Part shown: positions 1-8,476 of the stretch, piece after piece | How the letters are laid out: each line of letters opens with the position of its first letter | Numbering within the stretch: the stretch's first letter is position 1 | Assembly: GCF_001675045.1 (NCBI RefSeq) | Contig: NZ_LYPA01000065.1 | Location: 62,001-126,000, forward strand | DNA from: Paenibacillus oryzae | GTDB lineage: Bacteria > Bacillota > Bacilli > Paenibacillales > Paenibacillaceae | Direction: 5' to 3' | Length of the DNA stretch: 64,000 nt | Position numbers and translations under genes: made by a program | Notes under the pieces: model-generated | What the model was told of the DNA's origin: nothing | Database searches by the model: none | What the model saw: only the letters and a program-made list of their open reading frames with translations

Positions 1-1422
1 TCTCAAGGAAAGAGCGAGGGGATGTGGCGCGAGCTTCCGTCACTATTAAGCGCGGAGTTTCTTCGCGAGACCGCATCGCCAACCCTATACAACGGTTTAA
101 CGATGCTTTCCCTGCTGCCCGTAGCCGATCAGGGAATGCTGAATGCCTTATTGGAGTATCCGCTTGAGGAGTGTGATTTTAACAGACTCGCCTCCTTGTC
201 TTTTATCAGAGCTACGCAACACGGTGTTTCATTGCATCATGTCGTTGCAAGACTATTGCGGGAAGAGTTTGCCCGGAAGCATCCCGTGCAATTCCAGCTT
301 GTCAGGAGCAAGGTGCTTCATCTGCTTGCGGAGCGCTTCCAACTCGCGGATCATGAATTGCAAATGAGGCTGGCTGCTCATACTCTTGAGCTCTTCCGTG
401 AGTTTTTGCCAACGACTCATGCCTATGCGAGCTTCGGCTCTGCTTTGAGACCGGGCAAGCGAGAGGAGTTTCGCCCCGGGGACTTGAGCAGCCTGCTTCA
501 TTTTTTAATAGCTTCCTTAAAAAAGAACGATTGGCAATCGGAACTGGTTAATGCAGCCGACTATCCGGCTTTGCTGGAGGATATTGCACAATCCTTTCCA
601 GAAGGGCTTCTTGTAGTGCGGGATGATTTAGGGAATCCATTAGCCTTTAGCGCGGGGATATGGCTGCATACTGAAAGCTTGCCGCTGCTGGAGCGTTATG
701 TGCCGCAGTGCAAGGCAATTTTAAGACAGGAATATGCTGCTTTATCCCGGCTGCCAAAAGAAATGTCAGACACCTTATTTGTGCTGTTGTCTGCTGTTGA
801 TCCGGAGCAATCGTTATATCGCGCCGAGGAGTTAGGAGCGCTGCTGATGCAGCAATGGCTGATTGATATGGCTAGCGGACTGCGTGGATTGGTTGCATCG
901 GGCGATGGACAGCTAAACGTTTTATTGTCGGAGCTTGGATTTATAGAGCTAGGAAAAATAACGGTATCCGGAAAGAGAGAATTGACGCTTTGGGAGCTGG
1001 ATTTCAGGCAAGCGACCTTTAACAAATGGGTTTATCGAATCATTGGTCAAGAGGGTGCTGCTATGAAGACATCTCTTCCATATGAGGATCAGCCGAATCG
1101 GCTAATTAACAGAAACGATATGAGGTCCATTCTTGAACACCTGCTTGAACCGGAGCTGCTGGCTAAGCTTCCAGTTATTCAGCGTCTAGGAATACCCCCC
1201 AAAAACGTAAGGACAGCGGTGCTGGATATTCTGAATGATGCTTCTCTGGCTGAACCATTGACGCAAATACAGAGAGAACTGTTGCTGGAAAGCTACATAC
1301 GCAAGCAGCAGAATAAAAATGAACTAGCTGCTTTTTTCCATATGAGCAGATCAACCTTCTATCGGCATACCCGTCTGGCTGAAACACATCTTGCTTTTGT
1401 ATTAAGCCAAAAGCTTCATTGA
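1..1422 (+). CDS. C-terminal part of a STAND-like ATPase/regulator (5' truncated)
   Basis: The frame is open through the left edge (seven codons before the first ATG at 22), so 473 residues of a longer protein are visible. The first ~120 residues are leucine-rich and look like the winged-helix region that follows the NTPase core in STAND proteins (a segment 'LSLLPVADQ' followed by a helical stretch). The extreme C-terminus contains a compact helix-turn-helix ('NELAAFFHMSRSTFYRH'). The central ~300 residues match nothing I recognise. No Walker motif is visible; it would lie outside the window. I infer a signal-transducing ATPase with a DNA-binding tail. The downstream GGDEF gene follows on the same strand after 123 bp with its own ribosome site. 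Confidence 0.75.
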   Translation, partial: SQGKSEGMWRELPSLLSAEFLRETASPTLYNGLTMLSLLPVADQGMLNALLEYPLEECDFNRLASLSFIRATQHGVSLHHVVARLLREEFARKHPVQFQLVRSKVLHLLAERFQLADHELQMRLAAHTLELFREFLPTTHAYASFGSALRPGKREEFRPGDLSSLLHFLIASLKKNDWQSELVNAADYPALLEDIAQSFPEGLLVVRDDLGNPLAFSAGIWLHTESLPLLERYVPQCKAILRQEYAALSRLPKEMSDTLFVLLSAVDPEQSLYRAEELGALLMQQWLIDMASGLRGLVASGDGQLNVLLSELGFIELGKITVSGKRELTLWELDFRQATFNKWVYRIIGQEGAAMKTSLPYEDQPNRLINRNDMRSILEHLLEPELLAKLPVIQRLGIPPKNVRTAVLDILNDASLAEPLTQIQRELLLESYIRKQQNKNELAAFFHMSRSTFYRHTRLAETHLAFVLSQKLH

Positions 1423-1545
1423 ACATGTATTATTTTTTCATTTTTTATAGGACTTTTTATCCGGCTCTCGACATAAATTGCGGACATGTTAAAATAAAAA
1501 CAGATATGGACAAAATGTGAGCAAGCTGCGAAGGAGATAACAACC

Positions 1546-3096
1546 TTGAGCCCCTCAGAAGTTTGGATGTCTGTTGTCTTTTATTGGATACCTATGCTGG
1601 TCTTTTTCTATATGGGCGCCGATGTGTTATTGCGAAATCCGAAGAAGAGCGAGCATATTTTGGTCAGTCTTACGATTTTTTGCTATTTTCTTCTATTTAT
1701 GGAGGAGTATATTAGGTATCTGCTGCCTATAGAGTATAGCCCTGCGCTATCTGCCTTTTGGTTTGCCAATATCGGGATTGCGATTCCCGGTTTGGGGTTT
1801 CATTTGCTTGCCAAATTGATGGGCTTGGATAAGCGGCTTCCAAAGCCGTGGTATCCTTATTTGTTTCACATTTTACTGCTGGCAATTCCGGCAGGATTCC
1901 TCAGCAGCGGGAAGCTCATTTCCGCCCAACAGTTTGTTGATACCGGTCTATGGAAGTGGCCGGTAGCCAATGAGGCCTATTATGGCACCCTCACAGCCAG
2001 CCTTATTTTGAGCTTGATTCCCATTGTATGGCTTCGTGTTGTACGCAAGAGAAAAGGACGTGCCGCCCTTAACGATCATTATGGCATATTCCGATGGCTG
2101 GAGTACGGCAGCTTCCTGACTTTTTTATGGGTAGTTGTATTCGGTTACTTCCGGTTTGGCGAAGTCATTCCTCCCTATTCCTATTTGTACGCCGGCTTAA
2201 TCTGGTGCTTCATCCTGCGATTGACCATGCAAAGGTATGAATTTCTGAATTTTCCGAGTCATCGCTACGAAAAAATATTTCAGCTGAGCCCTCAGCCTAT
2301 CCTGCTGGTTTCCATGTCGGGCGATATTAAGGAAGCAAATCCAAGCGCCAGACGTATGTTTGACAAAGTTAATCTTGATTCTGCAAATCTTGCTTTGTTA
2401 CACGGGCAACCGCTTGCCGAGAAATTGCAGGAGCGGGCTGAAATCCGTGACCTGGAAATAGTGCTTTCCAATGGCGACAGCGTAATAGATGTAATGATTA
2501 ATGGGGATTATGTCACGGTTAACAACGAACCCCATATGATCTTTCTGATTTGGGATATTACAATTAAGAAGGAATATTTGAGGAAGATGGCATTTATGGC
2601 TTATCATGATCCGTTGACGGGACTGTCGAACCGGCGCCATTTCTATGAACGGCTTAATCTTGCAACTGACGAATGTCGTAAAAATGGCAATGAGCTCGTT
2701 GTTTTGTTAATTGATCTGGATGATTTTAAGCTTATCAATGATTATTACGGTCATGAGGCTGGAGATACAATGCTGCAGCATGTTGCGAACCTAATCTGCA
2801 ATTTTGCCGGAGAATCCGGACTTGCGGCAAGACTTGGCGGGGATGAATTTGTTTTGTTTATGCCTGCATCTCAAGGGGACGATTTTGCTGAGCTTGCCAA
2901 TCAGTTGGAAGAGATGTCGGAATGCAACAGGCTGGAGTATGAGGGAGAGCAGTTATCCATCAATATGAGCGTAGGCCTCAGCCGTTATCCCTTGGACGGT
3001 AAAACAACGGAAGAGCTGATCAAGTTTGCGGATCATTCCATGTATCAAATGAAGCACAGCCGCAAAACCATGTTGCTGCCATCATTGCCGGGTTAA
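1546..3096 (+). CDS. Membrane-bound PAS-GGDEF diguanylate cyclase
   Basis: Predicted synthesis of cyclic di-GMP at the membrane. Residues 1-220 contain about seven hydrophobic segments, followed by a PAS-like domain (about 235-345, 'QLSPQPILLVSMSGDIKEANPSA' region) and a GGDEF domain (about 350-510). The catalytic signature is intact at residues 431-435 (GGDEF), and the domain entry motif 'HDPLTGLSNRR' is canonical. There is no RxxD inhibitory site five residues before GGDEF, so product feedback through the I-site is not expected. The start is TTG with a strong AAGGAGA site 8-9 nt upstream. No EAL domain is present. The input ligand is unknown. Confidence 0.93.
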   Translation: MSPSEVWMSVVFYWIPMLVFFYMGADVLLRNPKKSEHILVSLTIFCYFLLFMEEYIRYLLPIEYSPALSAFWFANIGIAIPGLGFHLLAKLMGLDKRLPKPWYPYLFHILLLAIPAGFLSSGKLISAQQFVDTGLWKWPVANEAYYGTLTASLILSLIPIVWLRVVRKRKGRAALNDHYGIFRWLEYGSFLTFLWVVVFGYFRFGEVIPPYSYLYAGLIWCFILRLTMQRYEFLNFPSHRYEKIFQLSPQPILLVSMSGDIKEANPSARRMFDKVNLDSANLALLHGQPLAEKLQERAEIRDLEIVLSNGDSVIDVMINGDYVTVNNEPHMIFLIWDITIKKEYLRKMAFMAYHDPLTGLSNRRHFYERLNLATDECRKNGNELVVLLIDLDDFKLINDYYGHEAGDTMLQHVANLICNFAGESGLAARLGGDEFVLFMPASQGDDFAELANQLEEMSECNRLEYEGEQLSINMSVGLSRYPLDGKTTEELIKFADHSMYQMKHSRKTMLLPSLPG

Positions 3097-3126
3097 TCTA
3101 TTATCCAACTTGTCTGTAAATGGTAG

Positions 3127-3177
3127 GGAAAAGGGTGTCTTGAAGGCGAGTTTTGAGCTTCCAAGACACCCTTTTCC
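3127..3177. terminator. Long hairpin between convergent genes
   Basis: A perfect 16-bp inverted repeat (3127-3142 with 3162-3177, arms beginning GGAAAAGGGTGTCTTG) encloses a 19-nt loop. It sits between the 3' ends of the GGDEF gene and the ABC permease, so it could end transcription from both sides, although no clean T-run follows. The outer sequence resembles the core of the foldback element near 24.7 kb: both have GGGAAA(A)GGGTGT..TTGA and GGTACCGG. Confidence 0.55.
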
Positions 3178-3219
3178 GGCAGGTACCGGTTTTGCAAAAA
3201 ACAATTCAATGTTCATTTT

Positions 3220-3903
3220 TTAATACGTACGCACCCTCGTAAACAGCCAGCCGCCTGCTACAAAAGCAAAATAAAGCAAAATATTGAACCAAACCCCCAG
3301 CAGAAGCAAATCGTTAAATAGCAAATGTTGAAAAAAAGAGACGACATGGATGCGCAATGAAGGAATTGCAGTTCCGACGGGAATAGCTGCAATCAGCAGA
3401 GCGGACAACAGCCATCCTACAGGGTTGGCGTATCCCGAAACCAGCATACTGAGAAGCGCCATCGCCATCAGGTAAAAAACGAACTGATAAAGGAACGAGC
3501 CTGCAAAACCGAAGTCGTTCCAATGAAAGGCTTTGACGAGCTCTACGGTCTGATCGTTATTTTGAAATACATTCATTTGCACAAAATTCCACATCGAGTT
3601 GATTAATGCAACGGCAAACGCCCAGGTAGCATAGACGGCGTGCAAGCCTAAAAAATACTGAGCCCGGTTTACGCCCAAATGCGCGATTCGTTTGTAGTAG
3701 CTAAGCGGCAAAACGATGGCTGTCAGCGGCAGCAGAATAATGAGCATATTGGCTTTTGAAAGATTGGTAATATCGGGGATATCCGAAAACAAGATAATAA
3801 AAAGCTCGGTAATCGTACCTAGCACAATAATGCCCAAAATAAACCATATATAAATCTTGAGCTGCATGTACGTGGCTTTTAAATGAAAGGCTAAAGTCCT
3901 CAT
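3220..3903 (-). CDS. ABC-2-type transporter permease
   Basis: Integral membrane protein of 227 residues with about six hydrophobic segments and no enzymatic motif. It is the membrane partner of the ATPase ending one base upstream; the ATG at 3903 follows that TGA with the GGGGGG ribosome site inside the ATPase 3' end. A TTG 18 bases upstream also keeps the frame open, but the ATG is better placed. GntR-ATPase-permease operons of this kind (YtrA-type) export or detoxify cell-envelope-active compounds in Bacillus. The substrate here cannot be read from the sequence. Confidence 0.85.
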   Translation of the reverse strand: MRTLAFHLKATYMQLKIYIWFILGIIVLGTITELFIILFSDIPDITNLSKANMLIILLPLTAIVLPLSYYKRIAHLGVNRAQYFLGLHAVYATWAFAVALINSMWNFVQMNVFQNNDQTVELVKAFHWNDFGFAGSFLYQFVFYLMAMALLSMLVSGYANPVGWLLSALLIAAIPVGTAIPSLRIHVVSFFQHLLFNDLLLLGVWFNILLYFAFVAGGWLFTRVRTY

Positions 3904-3904
3904 T

Positions 3905-4774
3905 TCAGAGCCCCCCTTCAATCAAATACAGGAATAGCTTCTGAAGACTTAACGTTTCAATCGAAAGCCCTTGCTCTTTGGCAAACCGCGTTTTTTGGTC
4001 ATCCAGCTTTTCATAGATGGCCGCAAGCATACCCCGTCCATACGCCTCTTGATATATAACACGCTTGCCGCTTGTAAAAGAAGCGACAGCCTCCGAATTT
4101 CCCCGAATGAGATAGGCGGACATGCGAATTTGCTCCATGTTTTCCTGCAAAAGGAGGGAGCCTGCTTCCAGGATGCAGATTTTCTCAACAATAGGGGCGA
4201 TTTCATCAATTAAATGTGTAGATAACAGAATCGTGCGCGGATGATTGGCGTAATCCTCCATCAGCGCTTTATAAAATCGTTCTCTCATCAATACGTCCAG
4301 CCCCAGCACCGGCTCATCATATAAGGTTAGCGGCGCCCGGCTTGCCAATCCGATTATATTGCCAATCAGAGAGCGGGTGCCGCTTGAAAGCTGGCGTATT
4401 TTTTGTCCAGGGTCAATCAGAAATAGCTTGAGCAGCTCCCTTGCGTAATCCCAATCCCAATGGGGATAAACAGCGGCTGCTATCTGCAAAACCTCAATAA
4501 CCCGCGCTCCCCCGAAATGGGAAAACTCGGCGCGGACATAACAGCAGGCATTCGGCTGCTCTCTTTTGCTCAGCTTCCTCCCATAAACCTCGATCGTGCC
4601 AGAATCTGCTCCGATTCCACCGGCGATGGTGTTAAGCAATGTGGTTTTACCGGCGCCATTACGTCCGAGCAGGCCATAGATGGCACCTTCCTCCAGCTGT
4701 AAGCTCAAATTCCGCAATGCAGTGGTTGCACCGTAAGATTTGGTTATATTGTCGCAAGCCAAAGCTATACTCAC
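3905..4774 (-). CDS. ABC transporter ATP-binding protein (YtrA-type operon)
   Basis: ATPase of 289 residues. It has Walker A 'GRNGAGKTT', a divergent signature 'LSSGTRS' in place of LSGGQ, and Walker B 'LTLYDEPVLGLD'. The start is GTG at 4774, with AGAAAGGA as ribosome site inside the last codons of the GntR gene (5-nt gap), so the three genes are translationally linked. The C-terminal ~80 residues extend beyond the nucleotide-binding domain, as usual in ABC-2-type exporters. It energises the permease encoded next. Confidence 0.93.
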   Translation of the reverse strand: MSIALACDNITKSYGATTALRNLSLQLEEGAIYGLLGRNGAGKTTLLNTIAGGIGADSGTIEVYGRKLSKREQPNACCYVRAEFSHFGGARVIEVLQIAAAVYPHWDWDYARELLKLFLIDPGQKIRQLSSGTRSLIGNIIGLASRAPLTLYDEPVLGLDVLMRERFYKALMEDYANHPRTILLSTHLIDEIAPIVEKICILEAGSLLLQENMEQIRMSAYLIRGNSEAVASFTSGKRVIYQEAYGRGMLAAIYEKLDDQKTRFAKEQGLSIETLSLQKLFLYLIEGGL

Positions 4775-4779
4775 GGGTT

Positions 4780-5148
4780 TCAGTCCTTTCTCAGCTGTTT
4801 GATCATGTTTATGATTTCATCGGTTGTCAGCCCAAGCTTGTCGGCTTCGCTTAGCAGATCGGCCAGCATTTCCTTATGGAAGCGTTCCTTCCGCTTCTGC
4901 TGGATTTTCACCTTTGCATCGGCCGATACAAACATGCCAAGCCCTCTTTTTTTATATACAATCCCTTCATTTACAAGCAGGCCGATTCCTTTAACGACGG
5001 TTGCCGGATTGATCTGAAACAGCTGAGAAAACTGGGCAACGGAAAGAATCTGCTCGTCCACGCGGAACGTGCCGTTCAGAATGTCATCCTCGATTATATA
5101 AGCGACCTGCTGAAAAATCGGTATATTTTCATCGAAAGTAATGGTCAT
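4780..5148 (-). CDS. GntR-family (YtrA subfamily) transcriptional regulator
   Basis: 122 residues, the short form of GntR proteins: an N-terminal winged helix ('QLFQINPATVVKGIGLL') followed only by a short helical tail, which is typical of YtrA regulators. It is the first gene of a three-gene operon with an ABC ATPase and a permease. A perfect 8-bp inverted repeat at 5171-5192 overlaps the likely -10 region of its own promoter, so autorepression is the simplest model. The inducer is unknown; in B. subtilis, YtrA-controlled genes respond to cell-wall antibiotics. Confidence 0.92.
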   Translation of the reverse strand: MTITFDENIPIFQQVAYIIEDDILNGTFRVDEQILSVAQFSQLFQINPATVVKGIGLLVNEGIVYKKRGLGMFVSADAKVKIQQKRKERFHKEMLADLLSEADKLGLTTDEIINMIKQLRKD

Positions 5149-5170
5149 AGCTCCACCATTCGTCCTATTA

Positions 5171-5192
5171 GTATGTTACTCACCTAACATAC
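5171..5192. promoter_or_regulatory. Putative YtrA-type operator
   Basis: Perfect inverted repeat GTATGTTA-N6-TAACATAC just upstream of the GntR gene and overlapping its predicted -10 box. The position and symmetry fit repression by a GntR/YtrA dimer. Binding by this protein is inferred. Confidence 0.65.
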
Positions 5193-5219
5193 CATAATAG
5201 ATGAGAAATCAATTGTCAA
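5191..5219 (-). promoter_or_regulatory. Predicted promoter of the GntR-ABC operon
   Basis: On the minus strand TTGACA (5214-5219) is followed by a 17-nt spacer and TATGGT (5191-5196). The -10 element overlaps one arm of the palindrome at 5171-5192. Confidence 0.6.
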
Positions 5220-5257
5220 TAGCAGTTAATACAAGAAATATAGACCGGAAAAGAATA

Positions 5258-5286
5258 TTGACAGGGGGAAATATGTGTATTACAGT
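5258..5286 (+). promoter_or_regulatory. Predicted promoter of the LolD/MacB-type ABC genes
   Basis: TTGACA at 5258-5263, 17-nt spacer, TACAGT at 5281-5286, about 50 bp before the ATPase start at 5336. Confidence 0.5.
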
Positions 5287-5335
5287 ATGCTACATGAGTG
5301 ACATACCGACATACTTGGATGAGGAGATGGAAAAC

Positions 5336-6040
5336 ATGAATAAGCTGATTGAATTCAAAAACGTGACAAAAGAGTATAAAGTGGGCGAGGTATCGATTAA
5401 GGCGCTGGATGGCGTCGACTTCTCCATATCGGAGGGGGAATTCGTTGTCATTTTGGGAGCAAGCGGAGCGGGCAAAAGCACGATTCTGAATATACTGGGC
5501 GGAATGGATACGGCCTCCACGGGCCAAGTATTTGTTGGCAGGCAAGACATCACGAAGCTGAATGAGCGGAAATTAACCCGTTATCGCGGCGAAAAGATTG
5601 GTTTCGTCTTTCAGTTCTACAATTTGATTCCCAACTTGAACGCATTGGAAAACGTCGAGTTTGCCGCCGAGGTATGCAAGGATCATCTGGATGCCAGGGA
5701 TATTTTGAAGAAGGTAGGCTTAAACAGCCGGATCAAAAACTTTCCTTCCCAGCTCTCCGGGGGCGAGCAGCAGCGGGTGGCGATTGCGAGAGCCGTTGCC
5801 AAAAATCCGCTGCTGCTGCTCTGCGACGAACCAACCGGGGCATTGGATTATGTAACAGGCAAGGCGGTGCTGAAGCTTCTGGAGGACTTGAATACCGAGA
5901 TGAATAAATGCATCGTTCTGGTCACTCACAATTCGGCAATCGCCGAAATGGCTGACAAAATTATCAAAGTTAAAAGCGGTAAGATTGAAAGCATTACAAT
6001 CAATGAAAACAGGCAACGCGCTGAAAGGATTGAGTGGTAA
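5336..6040 (+). CDS. ABC transporter ATP-binding protein, MacB/LolD family
   Basis: 234 residues. It has Walker A 'GASGAGKST', Q-loop '[16 protein letters not shown]', signature 'LSGGEQQR', Walker B '[13 protein letters not shown]' and an H-loop histidine ('VTHN'). The Q-loop and signature are diagnostic of the LolD/MacB/FtsE-like group that works with FtsX-fold permeases, and the next gene encodes one. The ATG at 5336 has AGGAG nine bases upstream; earlier in-frame starts have no usable site. The pair probably moves or releases a hydrophobic or peptide substrate at the membrane, possibly a lipid, lipoprotein or antimicrobial peptide. The substrate cannot be read. Confidence 0.94.
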   Translation: MNKLIEFKNVTKEYKVGEVSIKALDGVDFSISEGEFVVILGASGAGKSTILNILGGMDTASTGQVFVGRQDITKLNERKLTRYRGEKIGFVFQFYNLIPNLNALENVEFAAEVCKDHLDARDILKKVGLNSRIKNFPSQLSGGEQQRVAIARAVAKNPLLLLCDEPTGALDYVTGKAVLKLLEDLNTEMNKCIVLVTHNSAIAEMADKIIKVKSGKIESITINENRQRAERIEW

Positions 6041-6042
6041 GC

Positions 6043-8367
6043 ATGAAGCTTTTTTACAAATTACTCCGGGATATTAAACAATCGGCGGGACAGTTTCTTT
6101 CTTTTGTGCTGGTTATCGCCGTAGGGTCCTTTTTCTACACAGGACTAGCTACGCTAAGCAATAATTTGAGCACTTATACAGAGGCTTATTTTGAAGAGCA
6201 TAATTTAAGCGATTTGAATATCTTCTATCGTGAAATCTCTCTGGAGGAGATTGCAAAGCTACGTCATATGGAGGGGATTCAAAAGCTCGAAGGACGGTAT
6301 ACCATCGACGCTTCGGAGGCTTTTGAAGGTTACCAGACTACCTTGAAGCTCCACTCCATTCCAGCTAACAATGACATTAATACGCTGGCTATGATTGAAG
6401 GGAATCCTCCGGCAAGCAAAGACGGGATTGTATTGGATTCCCGTTATGCTAAAGAGCATCACTATACAATCGGAGATAAAGTCGTCATCCAGGTCAATAA
6501 CAAGGAACTGAAGTTTACGATTAGCGGCTTGGGCGAAAATGTGGAGCATACTAAAAAAAATAGTACACAGGATCATAAAAACTATGGAGTGGCTTATGTT
6601 GCAGAAGAGAGCATCGCTGAGATTGCGGGGCGATTATTTTACAATGAATTAGTTGTGGATGCCAAGGAAGGCTACGATATACACCAGCTAGGGCGGTCCA
6701 TTGAGGAGCAGTCTGCGGGGCTTTCCTATCTGGGGCAGGAGAGTAAGGAAAGCTTGTTCAGTTATTCGCTTCTGAAGGAGACGCTTCATAACAATGGGCT
6801 AATGAGTAAAGTGATTCCGCTTGTTCTCTTTTTGATAGAAGCCATTATCTTGTTTTTAGCGATGTCCCGAATGATTGAATCCCAGCGAAATCAGGTTGGC
6901 ATTATGAAGGCGTTAGGCGTAAAAAATAGCAGCATCATGCTTCACTATATGGGTTATCCCGTGTTGGTCGGCATCGTGGGGGCAATCGCGGGTTATGTTG
7001 TTTCCGCTTTGGTTTTTGTTCCCTACATCGAGATGTCGAATGCCAGGTCTTATTCGCTGCCAGGCATTCAGTTTGCCTTGACCTATCATTTAATAGTGCC
7101 GCCCATTATCGTATCCAGTCTGTTCGGGGTGCTTGCATGTTATTTAAGCGGCAGAAAATTGCTGAAGGAACGAGCAGCTCAAGCTATGCGTCCTAAACCG
7201 CCAAAATCAATGAAGGCTATAATAATCGAAAGAATTCCGGGATTATGGAGTCGTTTGCCATATAGCTATAAGCTTGTTTTTCGCAATATTTTTTTGAATA
7301 AACGTAAAGTGCTGGCAAGCTCGGTTGGCGTAATGGTCAGTACCATTTTGTTAATTACGGCATTTGGCACTCAAGCGTCGCTGCAAAAGGTTGCGGGACA
7401 ATTTCAGCAGGTTTATACCTATGATTTGAGGGTCGATTACAAGACGGAGGAAGCCCTGAATGAAGCGGAGCTGCCTGCCGGCATCAAGAGCCATTACGCC
7501 CTGTCTGTAATGCCCATTGCTTTGAAAGCGGGAGACCAAACCGAAAAAGCCTCGTTAGTTGTAACAGAGAAGGATAACGGCCTTGTTCATTTTTATGATG
7601 AAAAAGATAATCCTCTTTATCTGAATGATCAGGGCGTGTTTGTCCCGAAATCTTATGCCGATCATTATAATATTGCCGCAGGCGACACCATTCAAATTGT
7701 GTTTTCGGGGGCCGAAATGGGCGATAAGGCCGTCGAGATGAAGGTGCTGCAAATTTCTACCCAATATTCCACCCCTTCCTTTTATGTCACGCCGGATTAT
7801 TTGTCCAGCTTTGGAGTGGCCTACAAGCCAACTACGCTTCTGGTCAAAGCCGATCCTTCGGCACAATTGGAAAGCGTCAGGAGCTATTTTCAGCAGAATC
7901 AAGATGTTGTTTCGATTTATGATACGGATGATCTTCGAAAGGAAGCCCGTTACATTTTGCAGCAAAACAGCTTCGTTTTTATTATGTTTATCATATGTGC
8001 GGTCATTCTTTCGTTTGGCGCCATCTACACCATATCGTCCATTAACATCTTCGAGAGAAACCGGGAGCTCGCAACGCTCAAAGTATTGGGCTATTACAAG
8101 AGCAAAATCTACCGGCTTATCTTTTCTGAAAATGTAATCATAACAACGCTGGCAGTGCTAGTGGCGTTTCCAATTTGCGGCTATGTGTATGAGCTGGTTG
8201 TCAAAGCATTATCGAGCACGCATCAGCAAATTCCGGACCAGTTGAACATTGGCATCGTATTAATGGCTGCCCTGGCGGCGTACTGCCTTACCATAGCTGC
8301 CAACTTGATGCTCAGACGCAAAGTGTCCCGAATCGATATGATCGAATCTCTTAAAGGATTGGAATAG
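6043..8367 (+). CDS. FtsX-like ABC transporter permease, duplicated core
   Basis: 774 residues. An N-terminal membrane segment (about 15-37) is followed by an extracytoplasmic domain (about 40-250) and a first FtsX block of three helices (about 260-380). A fourth helix near 425 leads into a second extracytoplasmic domain and a C-terminal FtsX block (about 650-770). The start lies two bases after the ATPase stop, so the genes are co-translated. This ten-helix architecture with two large outside domains resembles peptide-handling or lipoprotein-type transporters. No sensor kinase is adjacent. Confidence 0.93.
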   Translation: MKLFYKLLRDIKQSAGQFLSFVLVIAVGSFFYTGLATLSNNLSTYTEAYFEEHNLSDLNIFYREISLEEIAKLRHMEGIQKLEGRYTIDASEAFEGYQTTLKLHSIPANNDINTLAMIEGNPPASKDGIVLDSRYAKEHHYTIGDKVVIQVNNKELKFTISGLGENVEHTKKNSTQDHKNYGVAYVAEESIAEIAGRLFYNELVVDAKEGYDIHQLGRSIEEQSAGLSYLGQESKESLFSYSLLKETLHNNGLMSKVIPLVLFLIEAIILFLAMSRMIESQRNQVGIMKALGVKNSSIMLHYMGYPVLVGIVGAIAGYVVSALVFVPYIEMSNARSYSLPGIQFALTYHLIVPPIIVSSLFGVLACYLSGRKLLKERAAQAMRPKPPKSMKAIIIERIPGLWSRLPYSYKLVFRNIFLNKRKVLASSVGVMVSTILLITAFGTQASLQKVAGQFQQVYTYDLRVDYKTEEALNEAELPAGIKSHYALSVMPIALKAGDQTEKASLVVTEKDNGLVHFYDEKDNPLYLNDQGVFVPKSYADHYNIAAGDTIQIVFSGAEMGDKAVEMKVLQISTQYSTPSFYVTPDYLSSFGVAYKPTTLLVKADPSAQLESVRSYFQQNQDVVSIYDTDDLRKEARYILQQNSFVFIMFIICAVILSFGAIYTISSINIFERNRELATLKVLGYYKSKIYRLIFSENVIITTLAVLVAFPICGYVYELVVKALSSTHQQIPDQLNIGIVLMAALAAYCLTIAANLMLRRKVSRIDMIESLKGLE

Positions 8368-8368
8368 G

Positions 8369-8388
8369 AATCCCTGATTTGAGGGATT
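8369..8388 (+). terminator. Short hairpin after the FtsX permease
   Basis: AATCCCT-N6-AGGGATT directly downstream of the permease stop. There is no T-run, so termination would be weak; it may instead separate the ABC genes from the MFS gene. Confidence 0.3.
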
Positions 8389-8476
8389 GATGAGTGAGGA
8401 TGTATATGTCTATAATTCAGATATTGCATGGGAGATGATTTGGACAGCGGCATGGGTGCCGAGAAGGAGGACGCAT

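Noticed and set aside
1..1422. Anti-phage STAND (Avs-like) system
   Set aside because: The ATPase core is outside the window, the C-terminal HTH favours a transcription regulator, and no effector domain is visible.
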